Counted from the first letter of the stretch, positions 39,896 through 48,709 are shown. The stretch: DNA of 64,000 nucleotides from UBA2942 sp045127535 (GCA_045127535.1 JBGVQN010000025.1:27818-91817); one strand, 5' to 3'. Program-made: numbers and translations. Notes: generated by a model from the sequence alone, not told the origin.

Positions 39896-40738
39896 TCACT
39901 CATACGCACCCACAGCCTCCGGCAGAAACTGATATTCTGGGGTACCTTTCATAACCTGATCCATAAAGGCTACAAATTGAGTAAAGTGTGCAGCCTGGGG
40001 ATCAGTGCCCTTATAATAATGGGCAGTTGCGTCGCCTTTGATGCTATATTCTGCTGTCCCGATCCTGATCTGAATTTCATAATAAACGCATGGTTCTATA
40101 CCGATGACCTGATCAGAATCAGTCAATACAGCAGAGGTCATCTCACGATCAATGGACAACAGCTCCAGCTCTGCAATCTGATTCCATATAGACAAAAGAG
40201 TTTCTTCATCCGGCGTATAGTCTGTGGAAGCAACACCATTTGTCACCAGGTCTTTTTGGATGGTTTCTCCTACGGTATCATATATATTTTTTTGACCGGG
40301 AAGATACCAGCTGCTGTAGCAGATGTCAAACACTTCACCCAACGCTTTTGGAAATACATCATAGGTGTTGTGTGCCCGGGCAGGATAGGTTTCCAGCAGA
40401 TAACCATCATAAATGATCTGCACCACATCTCCCTCAGAAATCTCTGCAAGTTCATCCTCAGTCAGAATATCACGCACTCCCACTTCAATTCTGTCTGCAG
40501 ACCGCAGCTCCCATTCTCCTGGAAGCGGCTCCACCAGCAGCATCTGTCCGTCTGCAGAAATGACCTTTGCCAGGAATGAGGACTGCTCCCCATCCTCCGG
40601 GTTTTCCTGTTGGTTGTTTGGCAGCTGCCCGTCAATCTCTCCTGTGGCATCAGTGGATATTCCGGTACTTTTTGTACCACATCCCATCATGCATAGTGTC
40701 ATCATACATGCCAGTAAAAAAATAATCTGCTTTTTCAT
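39896..40738 (-). CDS. Hypothetical lipoprotein, 280 aa
   Basis: Signal peptide MKKQIIFLLACMMTLCMMGC with lipobox LCMMGC (Cys 20), so predicted to be anchored on the outer face of the membrane. The following S/T/G- and N/Q-rich linker (about 21-45) leads to two small beta-rich regions. The first (FLAKVISADGQMLLVEPL, then GDVVQIIYDGYLLETYP) resembles DUF3221-like lipoprotein segments. No enzyme motif seen. Start ATG 40738 with SD GAGGG. Confidence 0.75.
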   Translation of the reverse strand: MKKQIIFLLACMMTLCMMGCGTKSTGISTDATGEIDGQLPNNQQENPEDGEQSSFLAKVISADGQMLLVEPLPGEWELRSADRIEVGVRDILTEDELAEISEGDVVQIIYDGYLLETYPARAHNTYDVFPKALGEVFDICYSSWYLPGQKNIYDTVGETIQKDLVTNGVASTDYTPDEETLLSIWNQIAELELLSIDREMTSAVLTDSDQVIGIEPCVYYEIQIRIGTAEYSIKGDATAHYYKGTDPQAAHFTQFVAFMDQVMKGTPEYQFLPEAVGAYE

Positions 40739-40896
40739 AGAATCCCTCATTTCTGCTGCATTTTTCGCTGCGCTGCCGGCAGGTGCTTTTGCATTTTGAC
40801 TCATACTGGTATCCTGTTTTGTTGCTTCTATCTATATAGACGCAGAAAAAGATGGAAGGTTGCAGCGTGTTTTTTACAGCAGGTTGAAGGTTGAAT

Positions 40897-40965
40897 GCAA
40901 AACGCACTTCTGGTTTGTGATCCATGTTTTGTTTTTGCAAGATGCACTTCTGGTTTTTAATTCAT
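40897..40965. repeat. 40-bp-period direct repeat upstream of the lipoprotein gene
   Basis: Two diverged 29-bp copies (40897-40925 and 40937-40965) sharing GCACTTCTGGTTT. They lie in the 5' region of the lipoprotein gene. The rest of 40739-41063 is AT-rich with no recognised gene. Confidence 0.6.
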
Positions 40966-41063
40966 ATCAGAATTTTGAAATTCACTGATGCGCAACAAAT
41001 CGAAAATTCGTGAAACATGCTTTTTATGATACGAACAATGATTCGGACTGCTGCAAACAGCAT

Positions 41064-41273
41064 TTATTTCACATTGTGAAACACTTCCACACCCAGAACC
41101 TCTACAACAATCCCCTCAAGATATTTCTGCTCTGGATTTATATCCGGATTTAACCTATGCACATCCTCGATCCTATGCAAGATGGCATGATAAGCAATTG
41201 TCACACCATCTTTCAGCAGCATAGGAATAGGAATCAGCAAAAGAATCGCCAGTAAAATACAAATCCATGTCAT
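41064..41273 (-). CDS. Small membrane protein, 69 aa
   Basis: MTWICILLAILLLIPIPMLL is a clear N-terminal membrane segment, followed by a 45-residue soluble tail rich in acidic and hydrophobic residues (RIEDVHRLNPDINPEQKYLE). Not recognised. The SD is weak (AAAGAAAAG), so start and even coding status are moderately uncertain. Confidence 0.45.
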   Translation of the reverse strand: MTWICILLAILLLIPIPMLLKDGVTIAYHAILHRIEDVHRLNPDINPEQKYLEGIVVEVLGVEVFHNVK

Positions 41274-41374
41274 TGCTTTTCTTTCTTTTGCATAAACGCT
41301 GCCTCTCAAATATGCTTGGTATATTACGATTGTATCAAACTGACGATTCAATCACAAGAAAACATAAAAGGTGT

Positions 41375-41403
41375 TTGACACTTGTATCTGTATCAAGCAT
41401 AAT
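41375..41403 (+). promoter_or_regulatory. Promoter of the rhodanese lipoprotein gene
   Basis: TTGACA (41375-41380), 17-base spacer, CATAAT (41398-41403). This leaves a leader of about 190 nt containing a small ORF. Confidence 0.65.
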
Positions 41404-41526
41404 ATCAATATATGATAACAATAGTCACATTCAAAAAAGAAACTTCTGCATATTCAGCTCAATAAAAGTGATTAAACCAGTGTATAGCAGATGCAGAATA
41501 CACATTTTTGGAAAAGGGGGATCCCT

Positions 41527-41580
41527 ATGACCACTCCTAATATCTCAATGCAACTTTTTATCAGAAAATGTTATGAATAG
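41527..41580 (+). CDS. Possible 17-codon leader ORF before the rhodanese gene
   Basis: ATG 41527 to TAG 41578-41580 (MTTPNISMQLFIRKCYE), preceded by AAAAGGGGG at 5-9 bases. It ends 23 bases before the rhodanese-lipoprotein start. It may be a leader peptide or chance; no attenuator hairpin was seen. Confidence 0.3.
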   Translation: MTTPNISMQLFIRKCYE

Positions 41581-41603
41581 AATCATCTGCAGGAGGATAC
41601 CAT

Positions 41604-42107
41604 ATGTTCAGACAAAATGCCCATAGACCATTTACCACAGCAGCGATTTTACTGCTTCTTGCAGTGATTTTTGTCTCCTGTGCCAAAGAAGGTACCGCAG
41701 ACAGAAAGGAAAGCAACATGTATGCGACCCAGGAACAGACAACCAATGATACAATATCTGAAACAATATCTGATACCCAGAAGCAAACCCAAAATGACTA
41801 TCAGGAAATCACCCAGGAGCAGGCAAAAAAGCTGATGGATTCTGGTACAAATTGTGTCATTTTGGATGTACGCACCCAGGAGGAATTTGATGCCGGACAC
41901 ATTCCCGGTGCTATTTTAATACCGGATTATGAAATTACAGAAAAGGCCCAGGAGATACTTACAGACAAAGACCAGCTGATTCTTGTTTACTGCAGAAGCG
42001 GCAGGCGCAGCAAGGGAGTTGCAGAAGAACTGGCGGCTTTGGGGTATACCAATATTCAGGAGTTTGGAGGGATCTTGACCTGGCCTTATGAAACTGTTTC
42101 GGAGTGA
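41604..42107 (+). CDS. Rhodanese-domain lipoprotein
   Basis: Surface-anchored sulfurtransferase-like protein. 167 residues: signal peptide with lipobox IFVSC (Cys about 26), a T/Q/N-rich linker (about 30-65), then a single rhodanese domain (QAKKLMDSGTNCVILDVRTQ, EEFDAGHIPGAILIP) with active-site Cys in VYCRSGRRSKG near 130. SD GGAGGA. Likely sulfane-sulfur transfer or redox role outside the membrane; substrate unknown. Confidence 0.9.
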   Translation: MFRQNAHRPFTTAAILLLLAVIFVSCAKEGTADRKESNMYATQEQTTNDTISETISDTQKQTQNDYQEITQEQAKKLMDSGTNCVILDVRTQEEFDAGHIPGAILIPDYEITEKAQEILTDKDQLILVYCRSGRRSKGVAEELAALGYTNIQEFGGILTWPYETVSE

Positions 42108-42140
42108 CATACCAGCAAAAGAGGAACGTTCAATGATATT

Positions 42141-42190
42141 AAAAACTCCTGCCTCTAATAATATCAGATACCACTAGATACAGGAGCTTT
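42141..42190. terminator. Terminator between convergent rhodanese and Rpn-like genes
   Basis: CTCCTG-CC-TCTA pairs with TAGA-TA-CAGGAG; on the minus strand TTTTT follows, on the plus strand CTTTAT. Confidence 0.65.
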
Positions 42191-42329
42191 ATCTATGCGC
42201 ATGCAATGTCCTCAAGGCACGTTTACTGTTATTTCTGGAACAAAAAGCTTCAATACATGCTTTTTATGTTTGCCAAAAACAGAACGCTTTTTAATGTTTT
42301 TTATTGTATGACGGCAATGATATGATATC

Positions 42330-43319
42330 TTATGCCTTCTGTTCCAAGCGACACTGATCCATTAATTCCGCAGCCTGCTGCTCATTCAATCCACGCATGA
42401 GAAGCAATGATAAAATCGTGGTTTCATCTGTACCCAACTGAAACAAAGAGCTGCACACTTCCTGCAATTCTGTCCGGCGTCCCTGGTCTATTCCCAGCGC
42501 TTTCCCCTTTGCCACACCTTCTTCTCTGCTTTCCTGCATCAATGCTTCAAATGCTTCACACATATTGATCTCCCCCTTTTCCTCAAAGTCCGGTAATTTG
42601 ATCCGCATCAGCTGTTCAAACACATTGGCCAATACTGCAGGCACATGTGTAAACCCATTATCCGGATCCAGGATATATGCTTTCAGTTCAGCTTTCTTTT
42701 TATCCAGCTGCGCTGCCTGGAATATCTGTCTTAGTCTAGACTGCAGCAGATGCAGCGTCTGACTGTGCCTTACATCCAATAACGGCAGCCTGGTATCCGG
42801 TATGTACTGCAACAATTCCCCTGGCATGTTTGAGGTATCTATGATATCCCGTATGGACAAGGGGTAATTCCAGGGTGCTTCCCCGGTATATACTACCATG
42901 GTGATCACAGGCTTTAACTTATGATCTGCTGTCATGCCGGAAAGAAATTCTGCAGAACTGCTGCCTCTTTTTTCTCCAAACTCCTGCACCTGCATACTGT
43001 ACTGCAGCGCATCATAAAGCATGTTGCGGACAGGCATCCCATAGTTGATCTCTGACTGATTTTCGATTCCTATGATCACATAGGCAGCTTTTTCATCCTC
43101 CATCTGGCTGAGGTTTACAAGTTTCAATACATCCCGCTGCCTCTGGATGGAGAAGCTATGGTTTTTGCTATGAATGGATAATTCTTCAGCAGTGTCCATG
43201 GGTGTCAGTTTCTGAGGCAGAACTACCTGTCTGCCTTGAAACAATAACAGGTTGCAGATATCTGCAAAATACGCCTCCTGTTTCAGAGCCTCCTTCATTG
43301 CCAGATCCACTTGTCCCAT
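42330..43319 (-). CDS. Rpn-family (PD-(D/E)XK) recombination-promoting nuclease / transposase-like protein
   Basis: 329 residues. The N-terminal region (MKEALKQEAYFADICNLLLF) and the central nuclease-like block (ERQRDVLKLVN region, KAAYVIIGIENQSEINYGMP, then VITMVVYTGEAPWN) follow the Rpn/PDDEXK transposase family, which in Lachnospiraceae occurs in many paralogues. The C-terminus has a short low-complexity GVAKGKALGIDQG segment seen in these proteins. Start ATG 43319 with SD GGAGGT. No flanking inverted repeats, so it is not an intact insertion sequence. Confidence 0.75.
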   Translation of the reverse strand: MGQVDLAMKEALKQEAYFADICNLLLFQGRQVVLPQKLTPMDTAEELSIHSKNHSFSIQRQRDVLKLVNLSQMEDEKAAYVIIGIENQSEINYGMPVRNMLYDALQYSMQVQEFGEKRGSSSAEFLSGMTADHKLKPVITMVVYTGEAPWNYPLSIRDIIDTSNMPGELLQYIPDTRLPLLDVRHSQTLHLLQSRLRQIFQAAQLDKKKAELKAYILDPDNGFTHVPAVLANVFEQLMRIKLPDFEEKGEINMCEAFEALMQESREEGVAKGKALGIDQGRRTELQEVCSSLFQLGTDETTILSLLLMRGLNEQQAAELMDQCRLEQKA

Positions 43320-43534
43320 GTCTTTGGTACCTCCTATTATACTATCTTCTGTTTCATGAAGCAATAACAGAACAACTGCCCGGCACATTTTCTATTGGTC
43401 ATAACAGGATTTGTATATGCTGCAGTTATCATTTGTCTGCTTTTATCTTAGCAGAAACCCTATGCCAAAGATAGGGCAGTCCTGTGCCAAGTATTGCCAA
43501 CTTTTTGCCAACCGCATGCTGTATGTCGGCCTCA

Positions 43535-43563
43535 TTGACATCTAGCAAAATCAACAGTATAAT
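43535..43563 (+). promoter_or_regulatory. Consensus promoter of the MBL hydrolase gene
   Basis: TTGACA (43535-43540), 17-base spacer, TATAAT (43558-43563). The 320-bp divergent intergenic region 43320-43642 holds nothing else recognised. Confidence 0.85.
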
Positions 43564-43642
43564 AACCACAATTCTATTGCACAACACTGATGAGTCTGCT
43601 GTGCAGACACTTTGTTTGTGCATTACACAAGAGGTACTTACC

Positions 43643-44437
43643 ATGAAAATCACTGCCTTAGTTGAAAATACATCCTCCAGTCCTGCCTATGCTGTGGAGC
43701 ATGGATTGAGCCTGTATATTGAAACCGCCTCCCATAAGATCCTCTTTGACATGGGACAGTCGGATTTGTTTGCTGAAAATGCCAGGAAGCTTGGAATCGA
43801 TCTGTCCCAGGCAGACATTGCCATCCTCTCCCATGGTCATTACGATCACGGCGGCGGACTTGGCAAATTTCTGGAGCTGAATCAAAAGGCGCCTGTTTAC
43901 ATAAGCCCCTTTGCATTTGAGCCACACTATAATGGTACAGAAAAATATATTGGTCTGGATCCCGGTCTGCGTGATCATCCAAGACTGATTTTTACAGCAG
44001 AGCATACAGTCATCGATCAGGAATTACAATTGTATTCCTGTAACCACCTTACATGCAGATATCCTTCCGCCAGCGCTGGTCTGAATATGATCCAAAACGG
44101 CGCCTATGTGCCGGATGATTTTCGGCATGAGCAATATCTGCTGATTGAAGAAAATGACAAGCGCATCCTCATCAGCGGATGTTCCCACAAAGGAATCTTA
44201 AATATTGCAGACTGGTTTCAGCCAGATGTACTTGTGGGCGGCTTTCATTTTTCCAAGCTTCCTCTTGATGACACGCTTGCAGCCTATGCCAGACAATTAG
44301 ACAGCCTGCCCACAGAATACTATACCTGTCACTGTACAGGTACTGAACAGTTTGTTTTTATGAAACAGTCTATGAAGCAGTTGCATTATCTGTCCACGGG
44401 CCAGTACATTCATTTAGCGCAGACCACAGACAATTGA
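43643..44437 (+). CDS. MBL-fold metallo-hydrolase (7,8-dihydropterin synthase-like group)
   Basis: 264 residues. Metal-binding LSHGHYDHGGGL near 61-72 is the HxHxDH motif; later ligands are in ISGCSHKGILN and the C-terminal YTCHCTGTEQF. This set matches the archaeal-type MptE-like/dihydropterin MBL proteins common in Firmicutes; the substrate is unproven. The start ATG 43643 follows AAGAGGT; the frame is open further upstream, but those codons overlap the promoter. Confidence 0.85.
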   Translation: MKITALVENTSSSPAYAVEHGLSLYIETASHKILFDMGQSDLFAENARKLGIDLSQADIAILSHGHYDHGGGLGKFLELNQKAPVYISPFAFEPHYNGTEKYIGLDPGLRDHPRLIFTAEHTVIDQELQLYSCNHLTCRYPSASAGLNMIQNGAYVPDDFRHEQYLLIEENDKRILISGCSHKGILNIADWFQPDVLVGGFHFSKLPLDDTLAAYARQLDSLPTEYYTCHCTGTEQFVFMKQSMKQLHYLSTGQYIHLAQTTDN

Positions 44438-44454
44438 AAAACACATTACCGAAC

Positions 44455-44640
44455 GCTTTGTGAAGTGTTTGTCAGAAAATATTTTCACGCAACGTATCAT
44501 TCATGATACGTTTGCATGCTCTCGCTTCGATAAAAACGCAGCGGTACTAATAAATTTTGTGCCTGTGGCATAAAATTTAAAGTACCGGCGTTTTTAAGAG
44601 CCTGCTTAGAAAACATTTTCTGACAAACACTTCACAAAGC
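44455..44640. repeat. Long-hairpin repeat, full copy C
   Basis: Outer arms GCTTTGTGAAGTGTTTGTCA plus GAAAATATTTTC pair with the complement ending CTTCACAAAGC (one mismatch in 32). An additional hairpin (AACGTATCAT / ATGATACGTT) is inserted in the left arm. The core has left GCTCTCGCTTCGATAAAAAC and GCAGCGGTACTAA, right AAGTACCGGCGTTTTTAAG and AGCCTGCTTA. The inner stem is AAATTTTGTGCC / GGCATAAAATTT. Flanks ACACATTACCGAAC (left) and ATACAGTTTCACAATTTTCT (right) are the family ends. Confidence 0.88.
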
Positions 44641-44702
44641 TGATGTTACATACAGTTTCACAATTTTCTAAGTGTAAATGATGACCACAAGTGTATATTG
44701 AT

Positions 44703-44750
44703 AAAAAGAACCAGGAAAAGCACGTTTATATGCTTCTCCTGGTTCTCTTT
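44703..44750. terminator. hisD terminator
   Basis: AAAGAACCAGGA-AAGCA pairs with TGCTT-TCCTGGTTCTCTTT; on the minus strand the stem is followed by TTTTTAT. Confidence 0.88.
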
Positions 44751-44815
44751 ACACTATAAAATATTCTGAGTCATTTTTAAGGTCTCTAACAAACTATGCT
44801 CTGCAGCTACAGCAT

Positions 44816-46114
44816 TTACTCTGCATCCTCAAATCTCACCCGAATGGAATTTGCATGTGCAGTCAGTGATTCAGACTCTGCAAACTGGATAATATCCTCA
44901 TGTACAGCCTCTAACGCTTCTCTGGAATAATAAATAATGCTGGATTTCTTCACATAATCATCTACATTCAGCGGTGAGAAGAACTTGGCAGTACCATTGG
45001 TAGGCAATACATGGTTAGGTCCTGCAAAATAGTCTCCAAGAGGCTCGGAGCTGTACTCACCCATAAAGATGGCGCCTGCGTTACGGATCTTAGTCATCAC
45101 TTCAAATGGATTCTGTGTCAAAAGCTCTAAGTGTTCCGGTGCAATTTCGTTGGCAGTGCGGATGGCTTCTTCCATGGAATCTACCACAAGAATGCGTCCG
45201 TAATTACCAAGGGACTTTTCCAGGATTTCTCTTCTGGACAATGTCTCCAGGAACTTGTCTACTTCTGCAGATACTTTTTCTGCCAGCTCCATACTGGTGG
45301 TTACCAGAATGGCACTTGCCAGTTCATCATGCTCCGCCTGAGACAGCAGGTCTGCTGCTACGTACCGTGGATTGGCTGTCTCGTCAGCCACTACCATGAT
45401 CTCACTTGGACCGGCAATGCTGTCAATGCTTACGTGTCCATAAACCGCCTTCTTAGCCAGCGCCACATAAATGTTGCCAGGTCCTACGATTTTATTCACC
45501 TTTGGAATAGACTCTGTACCAAAAGCCAGCGCTGCAATGGCCTGTGCGCCTCCTGCCTTGTAAACCTCAGTAGCACCTGCCAGGCAGGCAGCAGTCAAAG
45601 TCACCGGATTTACCTTACCATCCCTGCCAGGAGGGGTCACCATAACAATACGCTCCACTCCAGCCACCTCAGCAGGAATAATATTCATCAATACAGAAGA
45701 AGGATAAGAAGCCTTGCCACCAGGTACATATACACCAACGCTCTCAAGAGGGGTGATCTTCTGACCTAACAAAGTGCCGTCCGGCTTGCTCTCAAACCAG
45801 CTCTTCTGCTTCTGCAGCTCGTGGAATGCACGAATATTTTTCAAAGACTTCTTCATGACCTCAACAAGCGCAGGATCCACCTGAGCCATAGCCTCATCAA
45901 TTTCCTCCTGCGTCACACGGATGTTGGAAGCATTCAGATCAGCCTTATCAAACTCCTTTGTGTAGTAAAAAAGAGCCTCATCCTTTCTCTCTTTCACATC
46001 ATCTACGATCAACTGCACCTTACCCATATATTCCCCATAATTGTTAGGGTCACGCTTTAACAAATCTGCCAGCAGGTTCTGCTTGCTGGATTCATCCAAT
46101 TTAATAATTTCCAT
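44816..46114 (-). CDS. hisD: Histidinol dehydrogenase
   Basis: Zinc enzyme catalysing the last two steps of histidine synthesis. 432 residues. VGVYVPGGKASYPSSVLMN near 132, the zinc/His region SQAEHDELASAILVT near 260, APEHLELLTQNPF near 325 and GPNHVLPTNGTAKF near 367 are diagnostic. It lies downstream of hisG on the same strand, but a 430-bp stretch with two hairpin-repeat remnants separates them. Confidence 0.96.
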   Translation of the reverse strand: MEIIKLDESSKQNLLADLLKRDPNNYGEYMGKVQLIVDDVKERKDEALFYYTKEFDKADLNASNIRVTQEEIDEAMAQVDPALVEVMKKSLKNIRAFHELQKQKSWFESKPDGTLLGQKITPLESVGVYVPGGKASYPSSVLMNIIPAEVAGVERIVMVTPPGRDGKVNPVTLTAACLAGATEVYKAGGAQAIAALAFGTESIPKVNKIVGPGNIYVALAKKAVYGHVSIDSIAGPSEIMVVADETANPRYVAADLLSQAEHDELASAILVTTSMELAEKVSAEVDKFLETLSRREILEKSLGNYGRILVVDSMEEAIRTANEIAPEHLELLTQNPFEVMTKIRNAGAIFMGEYSSEPLGDYFAGPNHVLPTNGTAKFFSPLNVDDYVKKSSIIYYSREALEAVHEDIIQFAESESLTAHANSIRVRFEDAE

Positions 46115-46146
46115 AGCCCAATTCCTTTCTCACAATCCTATATTCA

Positions 46147-46253
46147 GATAATTGCGAAACACATTATGGGACGCCTCCTGAAGTATCTGTAAACACATAT
46201 TTTCATATAAATACTTCTCAAAGCTGATATAAAATATCCTTTCGCAAATATCT
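46147..46253. repeat. Core-less hairpin repeat between hisG and hisD, copy 1
   Basis: Ends AGATAATTGCGAAACACATT and AATATCCTTTCGCAAATATCT form an imperfect terminal inverted repeat; inside are GGGACGC, arms GAAGTAT / ATACTTC and CTCAAAGCTGATAT, matching the family right end. The conserved core is absent. Confidence 0.65.
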
Positions 46254-46270
46254 AAATCCTTACATCACGG

Positions 46271-46390
46271 TTCGCCAATTCCAAAACACTGTATTGAACG
46301 TATTGGACGCATTGAAACCTATCTGCAGAAAGCTGTTTTTCACAGACATTCCCAAAATCTGATACACAATACAGTTTTGCAATAACCTAA
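46271..46390. repeat. Core-less hairpin repeat between hisG and hisD, copy 2
   Basis: Left TTCGCCAATTCCAAAACACT and TTGGACGCATTGAAA; right CCCAAAATCTGATACACAAT and ACAGTTTTGCAATAACCTAA. Same end consensus as the other copies, with weaker arms. Downstream 46391-46548 holds nothing recognised. Confidence 0.6.
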
Positions 46391-46548
46391 ATCTTTATGT
46401 ACACTCAAATGATACAACGCATCCCGGCAAAAAACAAGTCACTTTCACTACGCAACTGCCAAAGCCTGCTGCATTTTCACCAGGGCGCAAGCATATCCTG
46501 CATGAACCAACTTCACTGACGGGCCCTTGCGTGCATCTGTTATCCCTT

Positions 46549-47184
46549 CTAAATCACACTCTTGAGATTCTCAATGATCTGGTTGATGCGCTGATTCTCC
46601 ATCTTCATGCTGACCTGGTTAACTACCATACGTGCAGACAGCGGACAGATCTCCTCTAACACCTCTAATCCATTTTCCTTTAAGGTGGTGCCGGTCTCTA
46701 CGATATCCACGATCACCTCAGACAGTCCTACAATGGGAGCCAGCTCAATAGAACCATTCAGTTTAATGATCTCCACTGTCTGATGCTTGCTATTATAAAA
46801 ATAATTCTTTGCAATATTCGGATACTTGGTGGCAACCCGGATCATTTCATGATGCTTTAACAGATCAGCAGCCTTTGCAGGACCTGCTACGCACATACGG
46901 CACTTGCCAATGCCCAAATCTACCACCTCATACAGGTTGCGGCCTTCTTCCATAATGGTGTCTTTTCCTACCACACCAATGTCTGCTGCACCGTACTCCA
47001 CATAAGTAGGCACATCCGTAGCTTTTGCCAAAAAGAAACGCAGCTTCAATTCCTCATTGACAAAAATCAGTTTTCTGGAGCTTTCATCCTTCATTTCCTC
47101 ACAGGTAATTCCTGTCTGCTCCAACATTGCCATTACTTTCTTAGCCAGACGACCCTTTGGCAGGGCAATCGTAATATATCTCAT
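46549..47184 (-). CDS. hisG: ATP phosphoribosyltransferase catalytic subunit, short form
   Basis: First committed step of histidine synthesis. 211 residues, the short HisG that needs HisZ for activity and feedback inhibition. ITIALPKGRLAKKVMAMLEQ at the start, YVEYGAADIGVVGKDTIMEE near 75, and EVIVDIVETGTTLKENGLEV (PRPP loop) near 150. ATG 47184 has SD AGAGGT. hisZ lies 190 bp upstream on the same strand. Confidence 0.95.
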   Translation of the reverse strand: MRYITIALPKGRLAKKVMAMLEQTGITCEEMKDESSRKLIFVNEELKLRFFLAKATDVPTYVEYGAADIGVVGKDTIMEEGRNLYEVVDLGIGKCRMCVAGPAKAADLLKHHEMIRVATKYPNIAKNYFYNSKHQTVEIIKLNGSIELAPIVGLSEVIVDIVETGTTLKENGLEVLEEICPLSARMVVNQVSMKMENQRINQIIENLKSVI

Positions 47185-47373
47185 ATCTCTACCTCTATTA
47201 TCTATTCTGCTGTTGTCTGCTCTGCATCTGCAAGACATCCTTTCACAGATGCTTTACAAAGTCTATTACATTTCAAACATCCAATCATCTGCTATTGCTG
47301 CATCAACCACATACATGATATGCCTGCATCAGCCATATCTGCCAAGTAGCTGCATAAGCAGCAGTTGTTGTGA

Positions 47374-48639
47374 TTACTGCATAAAGTCGCTTAATTTCAC
47401 AACGTTGCGCTCTCCATCGTCGCAGCGGATCACCTCAACGGTCTCACCGGTCTCATCAATATATAAGATGCCTCCGATGTAGCTTCTCTTTGCATACGCA
47501 ATGTAATCCTCAATAGACTTTTCGTAATACTTCTTCATCATCTGCAGACTGGAACCAGTACTTCTAAGCTGTCCTGCCAGCTGAATGGCCAGCTGCTTTT
47601 GTTTTCTGTCATACAGGAGGATGGTGCCTACGATGTCTGTGTCGATCTCGATATGCTGACGATTCATAGCTGTCATTAACGTATCCAGCCGGATACCAAA
47701 GCCGATACTTGCAGCATCCTTGCCGTACTGGCTGATCAGTTTATCGTAACGACCGCCTGCTGCAATAGGCGCACCTGTGTCATATGTATATGCATTGAAA
47801 ATAATACCGGTATAATACTGGAAATTGCCTAACATACCCAGATCAAAGGTAATGTATTCCTCCAGTCCATAATGCTGCACGATGGCATACAGTTCCTCTA
47901 AGTATGCAATGGCCTGCAGGCATACCGGATTAGCAGTCAGACTCTTGGCTGCCTGGATCTGCTCAATGGTACCAAACAGCTTTGGTAGCTGGATAAATGC
48001 TTCCTTGGTCTCCGCAGAAAGCTCCTTTTCGGACAAAAGTTCTTCCAATGCAAAATAGTTCTTGTTGGCGATCAGATCACGTACCTGCTCCTGCTCGTCC
48101 TCATCCAGACCGGACTCCTCGATCAGTCCGTTATAAAAACCGATATGGCCTACCTCTACCTGGAAATTTTTCAGTCCGGCTGCAAGCAGACACTCAATGA
48201 GCATTGCCAGCATCTCTGCATCTGCATCAGAAGTAGCATCTCCAATCAGCTCTCCGCCGATCTGGGTCATTTCCTTTAACTGTCCCCGGTATCCGGAAGC
48301 ATTCTGAAATACCTGACCGCAATAAGAAAGGCGGATAGGCATATCCTCGTCCATAAAATATTTAGAGGTACAGCGTGCAATGGATGGGGTAATATCTGGA
48401 CGCAGTACCAGAGTATTGCCGTCACGGTCTACAAATTTATACATATTTTTGGAAGGGACACTGCCCTTATCCTGATTAAAAATATCAAAAAATTCAAAGG
48501 TAGGTGTTTGTATATCACGATACCCGTACAGATGCAGAACCTTATGAATATGGTGAGATACGGCAGACTTTCTGGCATATTCATTGTAGTACAGGTCACG
48601 CACACCGTCTGGTGTATGCAGCAGTTTCTTCTTATTCAT
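47374..48639 (-). CDS. hisZ: ATP phosphoribosyltransferase regulatory subunit
   Basis: HisRS-paralogue subunit that activates short HisG and mediates histidine feedback. 421 residues. It has class II synthetase-like motifs (TPDGVRDLY at the start, FKFVDRDGNTLVLRPDITPS-type region, GGRYDKLISQYG near 298) but lacks a C-terminal anticodon-binding domain. This plus adjacency to hisG favours HisZ over a histidyl-tRNA synthetase. It is first in the hisZ-hisG-hisD string, with a consensus promoter. Confidence 0.92.
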   Translation of the reverse strand: MNKKKLLHTPDGVRDLYYNEYARKSAVSHHIHKVLHLYGYRDIQTPTFEFFDIFNQDKGSVPSKNMYKFVDRDGNTLVLRPDITPSIARCTSKYFMDEDMPIRLSYCGQVFQNASGYRGQLKEMTQIGGELIGDATSDADAEMLAMLIECLLAAGLKNFQVEVGHIGFYNGLIEESGLDEDEQEQVRDLIANKNYFALEELLSEKELSAETKEAFIQLPKLFGTIEQIQAAKSLTANPVCLQAIAYLEELYAIVQHYGLEEYITFDLGMLGNFQYYTGIIFNAYTYDTGAPIAAGGRYDKLISQYGKDAASIGFGIRLDTLMTAMNRQHIEIDTDIVGTILLYDRKQKQLAIQLAGQLRSTGSSLQMMKKYYEKSIEDYIAYAKRSYIGGILYIDETGETVEVIRCDDGERNVVKLSDFMQ

Positions 48640-48673
48640 AGTGGTTCATCCTTTCCTTCAGTCGCTTTAGTTC

Positions 48674-48695
48674 GCTAATGTGTTACCAAATTAGC
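48674..48695. promoter_or_regulatory. Operator-like inverted repeat downstream of the hisZ promoter
   Basis: GCTAAT (48674-48679) and ATTAGC (48690-48695) with a 10-base spacer, about 8-29 bases after the predicted transcription start. A repressor bound here would control the hisZ-hisG-hisD genes. No T-box sequence is present in the leader. Confidence 0.5.
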
Positions 48696-48709
48696 AGATA
48701 ACAATGAGC

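Noticed and set aside
42330..43319. Insertion sequence around the Rpn-like gene
   Set aside because: No terminal inverted repeats or target duplications found around the gene.
43325..43345. TATAAT directly before the Rpn-like gene as its -10 box
   Set aside because: It abuts the SD (AGGAGGT), so transcription would begin inside or after the SD.
47374..48639. Histidyl-tRNA synthetase (hisS) instead of hisZ
   Set aside because: Lacks the C-terminal anticodon-binding domain and is next to a short-form hisG.
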